Position numbers and translations under genes: made by a program. This document shows, piece after piece, positions 9,058 through 18,304 of a stretch of 64,000 nucleotides of DNA (its first letter is position 1; every line of letters starts with the position of its first letter). The notes beneath the pieces were generated by a model. That model saw only the letters and a program-made list of their open reading frames with translations, searched no databases and was not told the DNA's origin. Origin of the DNA: Turritopsis dohrnii (taxonomy: Eukaryota; Cnidaria; Hydrozoa; Anthoathecata; Oceaniidae); contig BQMF02000159.1 in the NCBI GenBank assembly GCA_027922465.2, positions 744,001-808,000 on the forward strand, read 5' to 3'.

Positions 9058-9202
9058 GTCAATCAAACACTTATAACAAAAGAAAAAAATGCATTCCTAG
9101 CATACCAAATCTCCTTAGCAACGAGCACTTTCGATTTTAACTTTTCTTAAGTAAACAACTTTCTGGTATGCAAAATTCTATTGTTATAAGCGTTTGATTG
9201 AC
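9058..9202. mobile_element. 145-bp MITE with 22-bp inverted ends
   Basis: GTCAATCAAACACTTATAAC begins the left end, and the right end is its reverse complement over 22 bases with one mismatch. AGAT flanks it on both sides (9054-9057 and 9203-9206), which would be a 4-bp target duplication. A second internal inverted pair around GCATACCA extends the stem. It contains no coding frame and lies between the two Polinton-like regions. Confidence 0.7.
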
Positions 9203-9254
9203 AGATGGTTTAATTATATAACAAAAACTGCTTACGTGTTGTTATTTGAGAATT

Positions 9255-9370
9255 TTGTTGTAAGTAATAATAAGATCGTCACATACACACAAAACAAACT
9301 AGGTCTCAGCGCTTATTATGACAAAAGAATCGTAGCTGATGATGGAATCCACACCAAACCGCTATACTAA
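9255..9370 (+). pseudogene. C-terminal relic of a second Polinton DNA polymerase
   Basis: The frame ending with TAA at 9368-9370 reads YTQNKLGLSAYYDKRIV then DDGIHTKPLY. It parallels the C-terminus of the polymerase at 19,336-21,013 (YTQKMNKIALNRDDDKRIV). Only about 35 residues remain and no upstream polymerase sequence follows to the left, where the MITE lies. This is therefore a truncated end, probably marking an old element boundary. Confidence 0.45.
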
Positions 9371-9425
9371 GGCAAGACAAAGGTAAAATAAAAAACAAAA
9401 CCAGAAACAATAGTCTTAGATGATA

Positions 9426-9457
9426 ATATTAGTACTAATAGCTATTAGTACTAATAT
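9426..9457. repeat. Perfect 32-bp palindrome
   Basis: The 32 bases read identically on both strands, with centre AATAGCTATT and arms carrying TTAGTACTAA. It stands directly upstream of a tandem duplication and of the coiled-coil pseudogene. It could extrude as a cruciform or be a regulatory or replication site; the function is unknown. Confidence 0.85.
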
Positions 9458-9519
9458 GATGCTTAAACTTTATGTAGGGAAATCCCTATGATGCTTAAAC
9501 TTTATGTAGGGAAATCCCC
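9456..9519. repeat. 32-bp tandem duplication with kappaB-like sites
   Basis: Two adjacent 32-bp copies differ only at the last base. Each contains GGGAAATCCC, which fits the NF-kappaB consensus GGGRNWYYCC. They lie about 100-165 bp upstream of the first gene of the second element. Regulation by a host Rel factor is speculation from the motif alone. Confidence 0.75.
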
Positions 9520-9621
9520 TTATGTTCACACTGCTAAGAAATACAGCAAATTCATGATAAAATAAGAGATAAAAAACGGGGTTGAAATGACTCCCACCTA
9601 CTACTGTTTATTATAAGAGAA

Positions 9622-10839
9622 ATGACTGATATCGAAAGATAGATGAAGATGCTGTTGACGAGCAGACATCCCGTTAAATGCCACCAATAGGGGACACTTC
9701 GTTCACTGCAAATGGTCTTAATACTGAGCAGCTCAAGATACCAGTGCTCCAGAGTCGAGTGAAGGGTGTATATGAGAACAGTCTAAACAGACAGCTAAAA
9801 GACTTAAAGTCTTACATACGGATCTCTTTATACAAAAAGACGGTGATTTATACTTTAAAAGAAATCCTAAAGCATTAACAACCCAAGATGGGCAACTCAG
9901 ATCAGAAGGTGAGATAGCGGGTATTTTAGGGAAGAAAGGTCTTCGTAAGATAGGCTTTGATTTACCTGCGGGGAAGATAACATCAACTGCGTGGATGAAT
10001 AGTTTCTTAAAGAATCTAGAAAACACCATACCGACGGAGCCTGAAATGGATAGCTTGGATAACAGGCAAGTCATCGACAAAATCTCAAATGCGAGGGAGG
10101 TATTGGGTGAAATGCTCTAGCAAGGCACCAAAAAAGCGTTAGAGGTGGAGGAGTTCTTACGCGAGCAAGGGATTGAATTTAGTTTGCGTAAACTTAGGGG
10201 CTTATACGATGCACTAAAACAAATACGTGGGAGCTGGAGAACAACTTAGCATAATTAGGCGAACTCGTTAATGAAATAGCGAAAGAAGAACGTAAACTAG
10301 GTGAAACAAGCAATCCTGAAATACAAGAAGAGATTAAGGGATGACTCCCCAATTTGAAAGAGGAGCGTGCAGTGCGACTAGAGGTGCTCAGTGGTAACCG
10401 CAAGGAGTTGTCTAGCCAGTGGTCGCGCATCAAAGAGACGGTGTTCAAAGTACTCGAGAAGGATAGAACACTAGGGGATAAACTTCGCATCCTCTTTCGA
10501 GAGCAAGGGATCACAATCCTTTCGATCTTAACAGCGTTTTCGCTGGTAATATCAACGTTAGCAACCTCTCTCACAGGTGGTGGTGCTCCTACTCGAGGAA
10601 GTCCTCCTCTTGCTGCTTCTGGAAGAGCTGGTGTGCAGCAATGGGCGGAGAAGCAGCTCGAAGCGCTTGGACACCTTCTTGGAAAACTTGCAAGTAAACT
10701 TGGAGCTGCATTGCCGGGGATCATCGGAAGTGCTGTAAGCTGGCTCTTAAACTTTCTGAAGAAAGGTGTGATAACTCTAGCGAGCAACGCATGGTTAGTC
10801 GTAGATTTAGGGGTTGGTCTGATAGGCAACTGGCTATGA
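9622..10839 (+). pseudogene. Coiled-coil/membrane-active protein, decayed copy
   Basis: This is the counterpart of 2134-3345. ATG at 9622 follows TTATAAGAGAA. Several frames must be used: early blocks are scattered, then GEIAGILGKKGLRKIGFDLP matches AEILGKKRLRNLGYDIP, and from 10,354 a frame of 161 residues is open to the end. The C-terminal conserved block is kept as LFREQGITILSILTAF and LGKLASKLGAALPGIIGS. In-frame stops near 10,120 and 10,250 and frame changes upstream show decay. The C-terminal third is much better preserved than the coiled coil, which may show where constraint lies. Confidence 0.75.
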
Positions 10840-10896
10840 TTTGAAATACAAAAGAAGCGCAATTAATCCGCCACCTACCCAAATGAGAGCCTGCTT

Positions 10897-11902
10897 TTAT
10901 TCTTCGTGTTGCTTAGCCGCGGAAGACGTTGGAATTTGCTTGATGAGAGATGTTTGAGGATGACGAAGAGGTTGGGAAGAAACCATTTTGCGACCCTGAA
11001 ATCCTACCAAGGAGTGTTGTTTAGGTGGCGGTGGTGGTAGTTTACCGATGTGCGTTGCAACGTGAAGCTTTGTCGAAAAATTAGAGACATTGTCGAGATT
11101 TCTAAGCTTTAAATCGCTGGGTATCAGGTATGTACCGACCGTTACACCAAAATCAGGTTCTGATCTGGCGTAACTTAAGGCTTTCTGGAACTTACCAATC
11201 TCTTCGGCTAAAGAGGTGTCTTTCAGGATCGCTTGTTCTACGGCCGTCATGAAGATCTTTTGCGCATCCAAGGCACGTCCGGTATCACCCGCTATAACAG
11301 AACGTGCACTCGCCTGACTTTCTAAAAGCATGCGCGCGTACATCTGCGTACTCTGCGACAGGCGCTGTATACCAGCTCTCTAAGTCGGCCTTAACATCGT
11401 TTTGAACGTAGAATTCCCAACTCTTACCAATTCTTCGCATGCGAGCGGGGTATCGCCAGAAGAACTTGTCAACTGGTATGTCAAACTGAGCAGAGAGCAT
11501 CTTGAACGCACTTGAATTGTATTTGTTATTTCGCGGGTTGAAGCTTAATTCACTTGGTAGAGCAATTCCAAGTTGCTTCAAGATGAGACGTATCTGGAAA
11601 TAAACGTGAAAGCGATAGATGCTCGCAATCATAGGGTTCTTATGGTGTAGATGTTGCGTGGATATGCCGCAGCCAGTCGTGGCTAACCAGATAGCAAAAG
11701 ATAACTGTCCTGGGTATATGTCGATGTCAAGCCATTCGTCATTCTCCATGGGTACGAAGAGAAATGAGAAAATATTGCGAAACTTAGCGATGAAATAGTC
11801 CCCCAGCTGATCCACAACGATCCTTTGCTCCCAGAGTTCCTTAGCAGCTAAGAGTGTACTGGGTTGCCCAAATTCTGGCGTATACTTTATCTTGTAGCTC
11901 AT
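10897..11902 (-). pseudogene. Conserved unknown Polinton protein, decayed copy
   Basis: This homologue of 7878-8972 starts at ATG 11,900-11,902, preceded by TTATAAGAGAA. The N-terminal half is open to 11,285 and includes SIYRFHVYFQIRLILKQLG and NPRNNKYN. A frame change near 11,300-11,340 moves to the frame 10,897-11,343, which holds ESQASARSVIAG, TYLIPSDLKL and a basic, Pro-rich tail. Gene order differs from the first element: here it is convergent with the coiled-coil gene and divergent from the minor capsid gene. Confidence 0.72.
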
Positions 11903-11916
11903 TTCTCTTATAACAA

Positions 11917-12596
11917 ATGCAGCAGCGTGAAATATATCTGAACGTCACTCATCTTGGAGAAACCAAGTTACCAACAGAGTTAAAAGAAGGCATGGAGATT
12001 GCGATAAAAGAAGCAGTGTTATACGTAGGGTTGCTCAACCTAGTTCAACACGCTAGATTTACCATTAGTCAAGTATCAGAAAAGACCCCGTCGATTCAAA
12101 GTTCCCCCTGCATATAGACTTTCCGCCTGGATTATATACGTCAAAGAGTATTCGTTCAAGAATAAGTGCAAGATCACTTGGATGCGCAAATCTCGATCTA
12201 AGAGAGGTTGGTAAGCTTCACTTATCAGTACAAAAAGGGTTTTACGTCTCAATAACTGAAAACTTACGGAAACTTTTAGGATTAGATAAGAAGTATACTC
12301 AAGGTGAATATAGATTGGTGCCAAACTTTTGTATGTTCAAGTCTATACGGCTGTACTGTGAGGAATTCGAAAACAGCTATATTCTACCGAACGGTGCAAC
12401 TACGAAAATCGTTCATATTTTTAAACTTCAGAAGCCAGAGTACGAGTATGGTGACATCATATCGTATCACTATGAACGCCCTATGTTCACCAACAAATTG
12501 AGGTCCTCAACGCGAACGTTGAATTTTTACGTCACCGACGATCAAGGCAGGAAAGTTGATTTACAAGCTATCAATATGCTCGTCGTCTTCAAATAA
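11917..12596 (+). pseudogene. Minor capsid (penton-like) protein, frame-broken copy
   Basis: ATG at 11,917 lies 15 bp from the divergent start at 11,902. The first frame (MQQREIYLNVTHLG) stops at 12,117, while a second frame carries GKLHLSVQKGFYVSITENLR and continues to the TAA near 12,596. It ends with SIRLYCEEFE, a Tyr/Pro-rich strand and TLNFYVTDDQGR. The pattern of a surface strand, a hydrophobic strand, and a final strand after a Gly turn is that of the Polinton minor capsid C-terminus. The frame change falls near 12,080-12,120. The next gene starts 4 bases after the stop. Confidence 0.6.
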
Positions 12597-12600
12597 ACAG

Positions 12601-13268
12601 ATGGCTATGTACGACGTGAATACGGAGAAGCTATATCCTGTTTTATCAGACCCTGAGCAGGGTAGATACGTGCAAAACTTCAGAGCTCAAACGGTTAAGT
12701 AGACGGAAGCATACCTATCTCAGGAACTAGAATACCGAACATTTTTGGAGCGCAAATTGTCATACTACTCAACAGTTGCGAAATATATATCTTACATTCT
12801 GATCGTGGTGAATATTGTACTCTCTGGTGGTGAGATTACATGCTTGGTATCAGGAATGGATACGTCGATGAGCATCGCTCTGTGTGTGACAGCTCTCGTT
12901 GTGGGTCTAATAACGATAGTCGTTCAAAAAAGTTGCTCTATTTTCAATGTAAAAAGACAGAAAACTCATGATATCGCATGGGCTGCACAGACTGCTCTAG
13001 ACAGCCTGAGTGTGCTAATATCAAAAGTCTACGAAGACGGTACCATGGATCATCCTGAATTTACTTTAAGTTAACTTAAATTATAGCGAAGAAACGGCGT
13101 TACGAAGATACGAAGCTAGATCTGCAAAAACGGTCTAGAAAGGTGATCAAACAGCTTTATGAACATCAAAAGGAAGAGCTTTTGGAACGTGGATGGAAAG
13201 AAGGTCGTGAAGAAATCGCAAAAAAGTTCGTGAGCAAATCAGACATCGCGAGTACACCTGCTATATGA
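12601..13268 (+). pseudogene. Hydrophobic-hairpin membrane protein, decayed copy
   Basis: This homologue of 1479-2075 has a start MAMYDVNTEKLYPVLSD. An in-frame stop lies near 12,702, then a frame with two hydrophobic segments (ISYILIVVNIVLSGGEI and ALCVTALVVGLITIVV) runs to 13,074. The charged C-terminal helix continues in another frame from about 13,084 to the TGA at 13,266-13,268 (RKVIKQLYEHQKEELLERG). Layout and lengths match the intact copy. Confidence 0.65.
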
Positions 13269-13287
13269 TGTATGAGGCACCTCCTCC

Positions 13288-13530
13288 TTATGTTTTGTAG
13301 CTTGGCAAAGCTACAAAACGACATCTTCTAAGGGGGTCCATCAGATGGACACCCATTTCAAGTTCTGATCTAGTGATCTGCTCACGCTTCATAGTATCTG
13401 GAACAGATGTAATTATGTGCTTCAACCCTAAGAACCTACCAAATTGGGCTTTATGAATGAATGGTTGGTTTTGTCCAGCAAAAAGTACTTCAATAGTTGA
13501 TAATCCGTTGAACAAAGACAAATTAATCTT
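13288..13530 (-). pseudogene. Bro-N-like DNA-binding domain fragment
   Basis: The readable part (IEVLFAGQNQPFIHKAQFGR then FLGLKHI) resembles the start of Bro-N/antirepressor domains, where a short strand, a Pro-Phe turn and a helix ending in LG are typical. No ATG is seen at its upstream end and the frame ends at 13,288 after a Lys/Arg-rich stretch. It lies between the hairpin gene (convergent) and a small SAP-like gene. Bro-N proteins occur in many DNA viruses of eukaryotes and in phages; the assignment here is tentative. Confidence 0.35.
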
Positions 13531-13594
13531 TTTTTTATTTATAGAAAAAAACTCTCAACGTTGGACATCAAGTAAGTGGAGACATTTAGTTGAA

Positions 13595-13894
13595 CTAATA
13601 CTTGCTACAGTCAACCTCATATCCTACGACCTCTCCCGTTTTAACATCAATTTCCTCACCTTCTGGTGATGTATAAATTTGTCCTGATGCTTTCTTCGAG
13701 AGATTACAAAAAAGTCTATTCAGTACACAAACTTGACACTCGGTGAACTCTGTCTGCACTCCTATAAAGCGCTGGTTCCGCTTTTACCTTATTCCGCCAC
13801 TCAAAACCTTCCTAAGTTCATTTTTGTTCATCGTAAAATAGCCTAGAAGACCTTCTTCTTTCGCTTTCAACCTTAGTTGTTTCAGTGTATCCAT
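13595..13894 (-). pseudogene. Small SAP/Rho-N-like protein, one stop
   Basis: From ATG at 13,892-13,894 the frame begins MDTLKQLRLKAKEEGLLGYF followed by TMNKNELRKVLSGG. This is a helix-extended-loop-helix pattern like SAP or Rho N-terminal domains that bind nucleic acid. One in-frame TAA follows after about 36 codons. The remaining 60 codons contain ECQVCVLNRLFCNL, a Cys-rich segment that may bind zinc, and end at 13,595. There is no counterpart in the first element within the window. Confidence 0.45.
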
Positions 13895-13933
13895 TTTCTT
13901 ATCAAAGTTAGAACATTAACTTTGAAGTGTTCT

Positions 13934-14524
13934 CTACTCATCGTCATCACTGCTGGTGAGGAGGCTCTCATACATATCAATTTGATGGTACTTGCACTCT
14001 TTCAAATGGACTTGGAGGTAGTGGTTATGGGTCTGGGTGTACACGCTTCCAATCTTCAACACACCAGTTGCGTAGCAGGATTGGTTACATGGCGGTTCAT
14101 CATCATTAAACTTTGTTTTGATGTCACCATCCCAAGAGATGAGCTTTTGGTTGATCCAGCCTGTAGCACTTATCACAGTACCTGTCAAGGTATTGAAGAT
14201 AAGCTCTTGCACACGATCAGCAATGGCGTTGTAGGCATCACACCAAGCTTTATCATCGAACACGTTGAATCCCATCTTCCAGGCGGATGTCTCATTATAC
14301 CTCGGTACACCTTAAGAGTGGCACTTCTTTTGGGTCTTGATCAAGAGAGGAACAATTTTAGTCGGTTCCTTCTCATAGCCGATGTAGTACCTTGTGTCGT
14401 TCTTGTTTGCTACAATAGGTTCTGCAATAGTGGTCTTTGACATGTCGATAGTGTAAATGTCGGTAAGTTCTACAATAGAGTTAAAGTCCTTCCTTAAAAC
14501 TTCGATTTGTCCAAAACGCAACAT
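13934..14524 (-). pseudogene. Unknown protein of the second element, one stop
   Basis: The chosen start is ATG at 14,522-14,524 (MLRFGQIEVLRKDF), preceded by a TATAATAAAG leader. An in-frame stop at 14,312-14,314 divides it, and the same frame then continues through GFNVFDDKAWCDAYNAIAD to an acidic end (SSDDDE) at 13,934. The C-terminal half has four Cys and an amphipathic helix. I do not recognise the family. Because the frame is the same on both sides of a single stop over about 195 codons, a once-functional gene is likely. Confidence 0.55.
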
Positions 14525-14605
14525 CTTTATTATATGCAACAAAAACTGTCACTTAGAGGACAATTAGAGGACATAAACAACAACAACCTCGAAAAAAAAA
14601 TTAAT

Positions 14606-15116
14606 TTACCACTTTTTGACGTAGTCTGGAGGTACTTCCGTATCCTTGGGAATAGCCATAAGTTCTTCACGTACAAAAGCTCTCTCCGGCGCATCTTCTA
14701 GGTAGTACAAAACACGCTGACCTGGGTATTGCAATATCTTAGTGAACCGATACTTTGCCGACTCCAGTTGTTGTCCGTCGCGCGTTGTTTCGTCTCGTCA
14801 TGTTGCTCACCCGGTGCTAGCAAATAGCGGTATAATCCCGCTTCAGGTAAAGTTTCTTTCTTAGGATAAAACTCAACTTTTAACGGAACTTCCTCGAGTT
14901 TAATGGCCTTTGAGGGCTTCATGCCAGTTCTGGCAAGAACATTGTTGTTCGGTTGACTCACACTTTTCTGCTAGTGCTTTACCCACGTGGTACTGATTTT
15001 CTGTGGATCTTCCAACTCCTGCGCATCTTGTATAGGGAACAGTTTCTCCGCGAGAAGAAGTTTTCCACAAAGGCTTGCTTTCTATGATAGTAGGTGTCAT
15101 GCAACTTTTCAGTCAT
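14606..15116 (-). pseudogene. Integrase C-terminal remnant
   Basis: This is homologous to the C-terminal half of the integrase at 2-982. It has AFVEN (the position of the catalytic Glu), then several frames with IKLEEVPLKVEFYPKKETLP and GLYRYLLAPGEQHDETKQRA. It ends as APERAFVREELM then PPDYVKKW, with TAA at 14,606-14,608. The two catalytic Asp residues and the N-terminal part are missing, and at least two frame changes are present. It lies on the same strand as, and directly upstream in position of, the membrane cassette. Confidence 0.75.
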
Positions 15117-15121
15117 TTATT

Positions 15122-15529
15122 ACATACGGTAGAGCAGAAATCCAACAATACCTAGAGTTCATACAATCGCTACTAATTCACCAGTCTTTTGAGCTTCAGA
15201 AGGGTTATAAAAATCCGTTAATTCAGGTCTAGGTGGTAAAGGTGGGAGATGTTGTTGTGTCACCTTGTAGTACTCGTGTATACCTCGAACAAGATCAAAG
15301 ATGTACGCAGAGGCGTTATTTTCTTGTCGAAGTTTGTTTTTGATAAAGTCAAGGCGTGCCGCGTGGTCTCGATCCCATTCCATTTGTGCTTTTCTCGTTT
15401 TTCGGCTGCCATAGCGCGATCTTCTCCCTATGCTGCTGCTTCATCATCACCAGAGAGAGCCTTCTCTGCATAGTTTCGAAACGTAAATAGTGCTGCACTT
15501 ACTGCCTCTCCTATTAAGATGCTAACCAT
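15122..15529 (-). pseudogene. Membrane cassette protein 1, decayed copy
   Basis: This is the counterpart of 3458-3883. ATG at 15,527-15,529 directly follows the stop of the neighbouring gene. An Ala-rich N-terminus, a stop near 15,430, the coiled-coil part MEWDRDHAARLDFIKNKLRQ, the turn PPRPELTDFYNPS, and a C-terminal helix after an in-frame TGA near 15,155 (TLGIVGFLLYRM) are seen. Confidence 0.62.
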
Positions 15530-15748
15530 TTATATTATCTTATCCTTGTACCACCCTTGCTTGAGTGCGTAATCATCTGACAAAATTGCCATCTCAAGGT
15601 ATAGTCCAAGCTTTCCCACATCAGCTAAATCTAGCTTTGCGGATGGAGCTCCTATACTGAAGAATTTCTTTCCAGCGTACGCGTACAAGCTAGTGTAGCC
15701 TAGTAAACGTGCCGTCTGCCACATGCTATCCATGAATTCCTTCTCCAT
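15530..15748 (-). CDS. Membrane cassette protein 2, second copy (72 aa)
   Basis: This frame is intact. A hydrophobic segment with GYTSLYAYAGKKFFSIG and the LDLADVGKLGLYLEMAI block align with the 75-residue protein at 3886-4113. Its TAA stop is immediately followed by the ATG of the next gene, as expected for a tightly packed transcription unit. It is one of the few unbroken frames in the second element. Confidence 0.58.
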   Translation of the reverse strand: MEKEFMDSMWQTARLLGYTSLYAYAGKKFFSIGAPSAKLDLADVGKLGLYLEMAILSDDYALKQGWYKDKII

Positions 15749-15799
15749 TTATATTAATCAAAACGATCATGTTTTTGTGCTTGCACCTTTACGCCAGTT

Positions 15800-16049
15800 T
15801 CAGCCAGAAGGCTTAGTAAAAGATCGTGTGTAGTAGTAGACTAACAACCCCACTGCTAAAACAGCCATTGTACTAGCTCCAATCATGTAGGTCTTAGTAG
15901 GTTCTTGCGTAGGTACTTGTGTAGGTACTTGCGTAGGTACTTGCGTAAGTACTTGTAACATTGTCTTTTTATTCTTTCGGTTCCACTCTTTTAACTTCTT
16001 CCCACTCGCCACTCTTCCAGGGTCCTTTGATTTTACAATCTTCGCTCAT
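15800..16049 (-). pseudogene. Membrane cassette protein 3, decayed copy
   Basis: ATG lies at 16,047-16,049. The first codons are in a different frame from the conserved block ASGKKLKEWNRKNKK. That frame then runs through a 12-bp repeat coding VPTQ four times and one membrane helix (MIGASTMAVLAVGLLVYYY) to 15,800. Compared with 4156-4488 the tail is shorter. Confidence 0.6.
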
Positions 16050-16092
16050 TTATTTGACGCTCTTCAGCGAGTTTTGCGTACATATTCCAATC
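16050..16092 (-). pseudogene. Distal end of membrane cassette protein 4, cut off by the retroposon
   Basis: Beyond the 3' tail of the non-LTR insertion, the minus strand reads WNMYAKLAEERQINE. This runs a few codons into the start of the next gene, mirroring the 47-base overlap seen in the first element. It is probably the displaced C-terminus of the gene at 17,277-17,786. Confidence 0.4.
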
Positions 16093-17276
16093 ATTTATTT
16101 ATTTATTTATTTTCTGATAAAACCATTTAAAAAACTAATAAAAACTAATACAACAAATACTATAAATAAATATACAATATATACATAATAACTAACTAAA
16201 TATGTAACAAAAAATAATAGATTTATTTATTTTAAAAACTACTGAAAACCTAGATCCGAGATGTAAATTTTGCAAATTCTGCAAGGACAGTTGGTTGGTA
16301 CCCAGTTTTTGATTTTATTTTTGAATTCAGATACTGACTCTACACTCTTATAATCATTAAGTAAAGTATTCAAAAGTTTCGAACCAATATTACATATCGT
16401 CTCCGTTCCACACTTTACAGTATGAATATTGCGTGTATTAAACTTTTCTTTTCTTAAGTTATAGACTTGGACACTTGGCTTGAAAAGTTCACTTGTGATA
16501 TCCGGACTAAGTCCCTTTTTAACTTTATACATCTCAGTCACAAGAAAACGCAGGTTCCTCTGATGAATAGTTACACTTTTGTTTTTAGCGAGAAGTTCTT
16601 CAAATGTTGACTCGTAGTCATTATAAACAATTCTAAGTGCCCTTTCGTGTATTTCATTTATCGGTTGTTAAGCTTTTGGCTATGGAACATCCAGATTAGT
16701 GGGCAACATGAGAAATGGGATGTAATGAAAGCATTAATTATTAGCTTCCGCTGTTCAAATGACATCAAAGAGGACAGCCTGGCAAGAGCACTAACTTTGA
16801 CTAGCTTTGTTGCGTAGTCCGCTGACATGTTCCTCAAAAGAAACTTCGCTATCAATAGTAATACCAAGCAATTTTTCTGTTTTGGTACTGTTTATGTATT
16901 CTCCACAAATTTGGATTTCAGTGTCTGTTATGTTATTTGTTAGGAAGTGCGACTTATCTGGGTTAGCTTTCATTCCATTATTTTCAAACCAGGAAAACAT
17001 TACCTTCGCAGCGTTTTCCAGCTTTTGGGTTAAGTCATTAATGTTTTTTCCTGTTGAAAACGGTGTAGTGTCTTCTACGAAACTAACAATATCAATATTT
17101 GGTACAAATAGAAAAAGTTCATATAGAAATATGTTAAATAGCAAAGGACCTATGATAGATCCCTGCGGCACTCCGTATTTAATTTTTGTCCATGTGCTGT
17201 ATTCGTTATTTATTCTGACCCTTTGTTTTCTATCAGTTAGGTAAGATTTTATGAATAATAAATCAAGATTGGTAAA
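16093..17276 (-). mobile_element. 5'-truncated non-LTR retroposon (CR1/Rex-like)
   Basis: On the minus strand it begins within reverse transcriptase (IKSYLTDRKQRVRI). It continues through GVPQGSIIGPLLFNIF, a degraded active site FVED in place of the usual YADD/FADD, and NDLTQKLENAAKVMFSWF, to the typical C-terminus EMYKVKKGLSPDI and WVPTNCPCRICKIY (16,239). The 3' end is an AAAT repeat at 16,093-16,115, as in CR1/L2-type elements. Several frame changes show it is dead. It interrupts the fourth membrane cassette gene of the second Polinton. Confidence 0.82.
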
Positions 17277-17786
17277 AATGATCGCAAACAGCGCGAAAGG
17301 ACCGAGAAAAGACTTGCAATTCCAGTAGACAGTAGACCCGATCACATCCATAGGTGAAGCGTTAGGCATAGATGCCGCCATATAACTTGTGATGGAGCTA
17401 GTGATGGGTGGATTTCCGTTAATCTCCCCCATCATCTTCAAAACATCTCTCACACCCACCAAATTAGATATCAGAGCGTTGAAATTAGGCGGTTCTTGCT
17501 GCTGCTGTTGCGGATCCTTGTATGTTTTGTAGAGCTTTTCGATGGTCTTATCATCATCTTATTCACCCTTTCAACTGTCCAAGGTTTTTTACCGCCAAAA
17601 TGTTGACCACTTTGTGCAGCACGTATAAGTTCTGCTTTTTTTATACCTTCTGCTGGAGTTTCGACTACGTCTAGAAATCCATCGATGTTCATGAGTAGTT
17701 TTATTATATGACGACTCTTCCAGAAAACAAACATCAAAAGTCCTGTCTGAATGCAGAAACAGACGACTAGTATTACTTCATACATT
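17277..17786 (-). pseudogene. Membrane cassette protein 4, decayed copy
   Basis: The start MYEVILVVCFCIQTGLLMFV gives an N-terminal membrane helix. It is followed by GFLDVVETPAEGIKKAELIR, then a frame change near 17,560, a Gln-rich stretch, VGVRDVLKMMGEINGN, and SFLGPFALFAIIFTNL, where the retroposon starts. The order matches 4442-5083, including the final hydrophobic segment. The gene is truncated by the insertion. Confidence 0.58.
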
Positions 17787-17831
17787 TTTCTTTCATGTAG
17801 TGGTGATGAGGTACATGAAACCAATATTATT

Positions 17832-18304
17832 TTACAGCGCCTTCTTCCACTCGTTGCAGATTTTGACGATCTCGACGTGACCATTTCTAGCCGGATTTTG
17901 CATTGTCTTATCAATAACGGTTGCACCCCACTCCTTTAGTAGTTTAACAACTTCGATGTGACCATTTTCACCTGCTGTAAGCATTGCTGAGTTCAAATCG
18001 GTTGAGCCACTCCAGTCCTTACACAGTTTAACGATCTCGATGTAGCCATGGTAAGCTGCTGTTAGCATTGTTCTGTCAAAATCAGTCGCTCCCCACTCCT
18101 TGCAGAGTTTGATGATCTCGATGTGACCCTTGTAAACTGCCATTCTCATTCTCTTGTTTAATTCCTTTACACACCATTCCTTGCACAGATTCACAATCTA
18201 GGTGTCAACATTTGAATCTATTATTTCCCTCCACTTCATCAAACGTTCGACCTCCCACTTCTCCTAACTATTTTTAAAAGCTTCTACGATTTGCTGCTGA
18301 TCCA
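17832..18304 (-). pseudogene. Ankyrin-repeat protein of viral type, broken start
   Basis: Four repeats of about 33-34 residues are visible, each with the core GHIEIIKLCKEWGAT or a close variant (YIEIVKLCKDW, HIEVVKLLKEWGAT). ATG at 18,302-18,304 (MDQQQIVEAFKNS) is followed by two in-frame stops before the open part at 17,832-18,194. The IEIVKLCKEWG form is characteristic of ankyrin proteins in nucleocytoplasmic large DNA viruses and related elements. A host-interaction role is inference. No copy is seen in the first element. Confidence 0.7.

Noticed and set aside
13288..13530. Complete Bro protein
   Set aside because: Only one short N-terminal-like segment is present and no ATG; it is listed as a fragment.
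1..18304. Adenain-type protease of Polintons
   Set aside because: I looked for the expected His-Asp-Cys pattern in all frames of both elements and could not support one.
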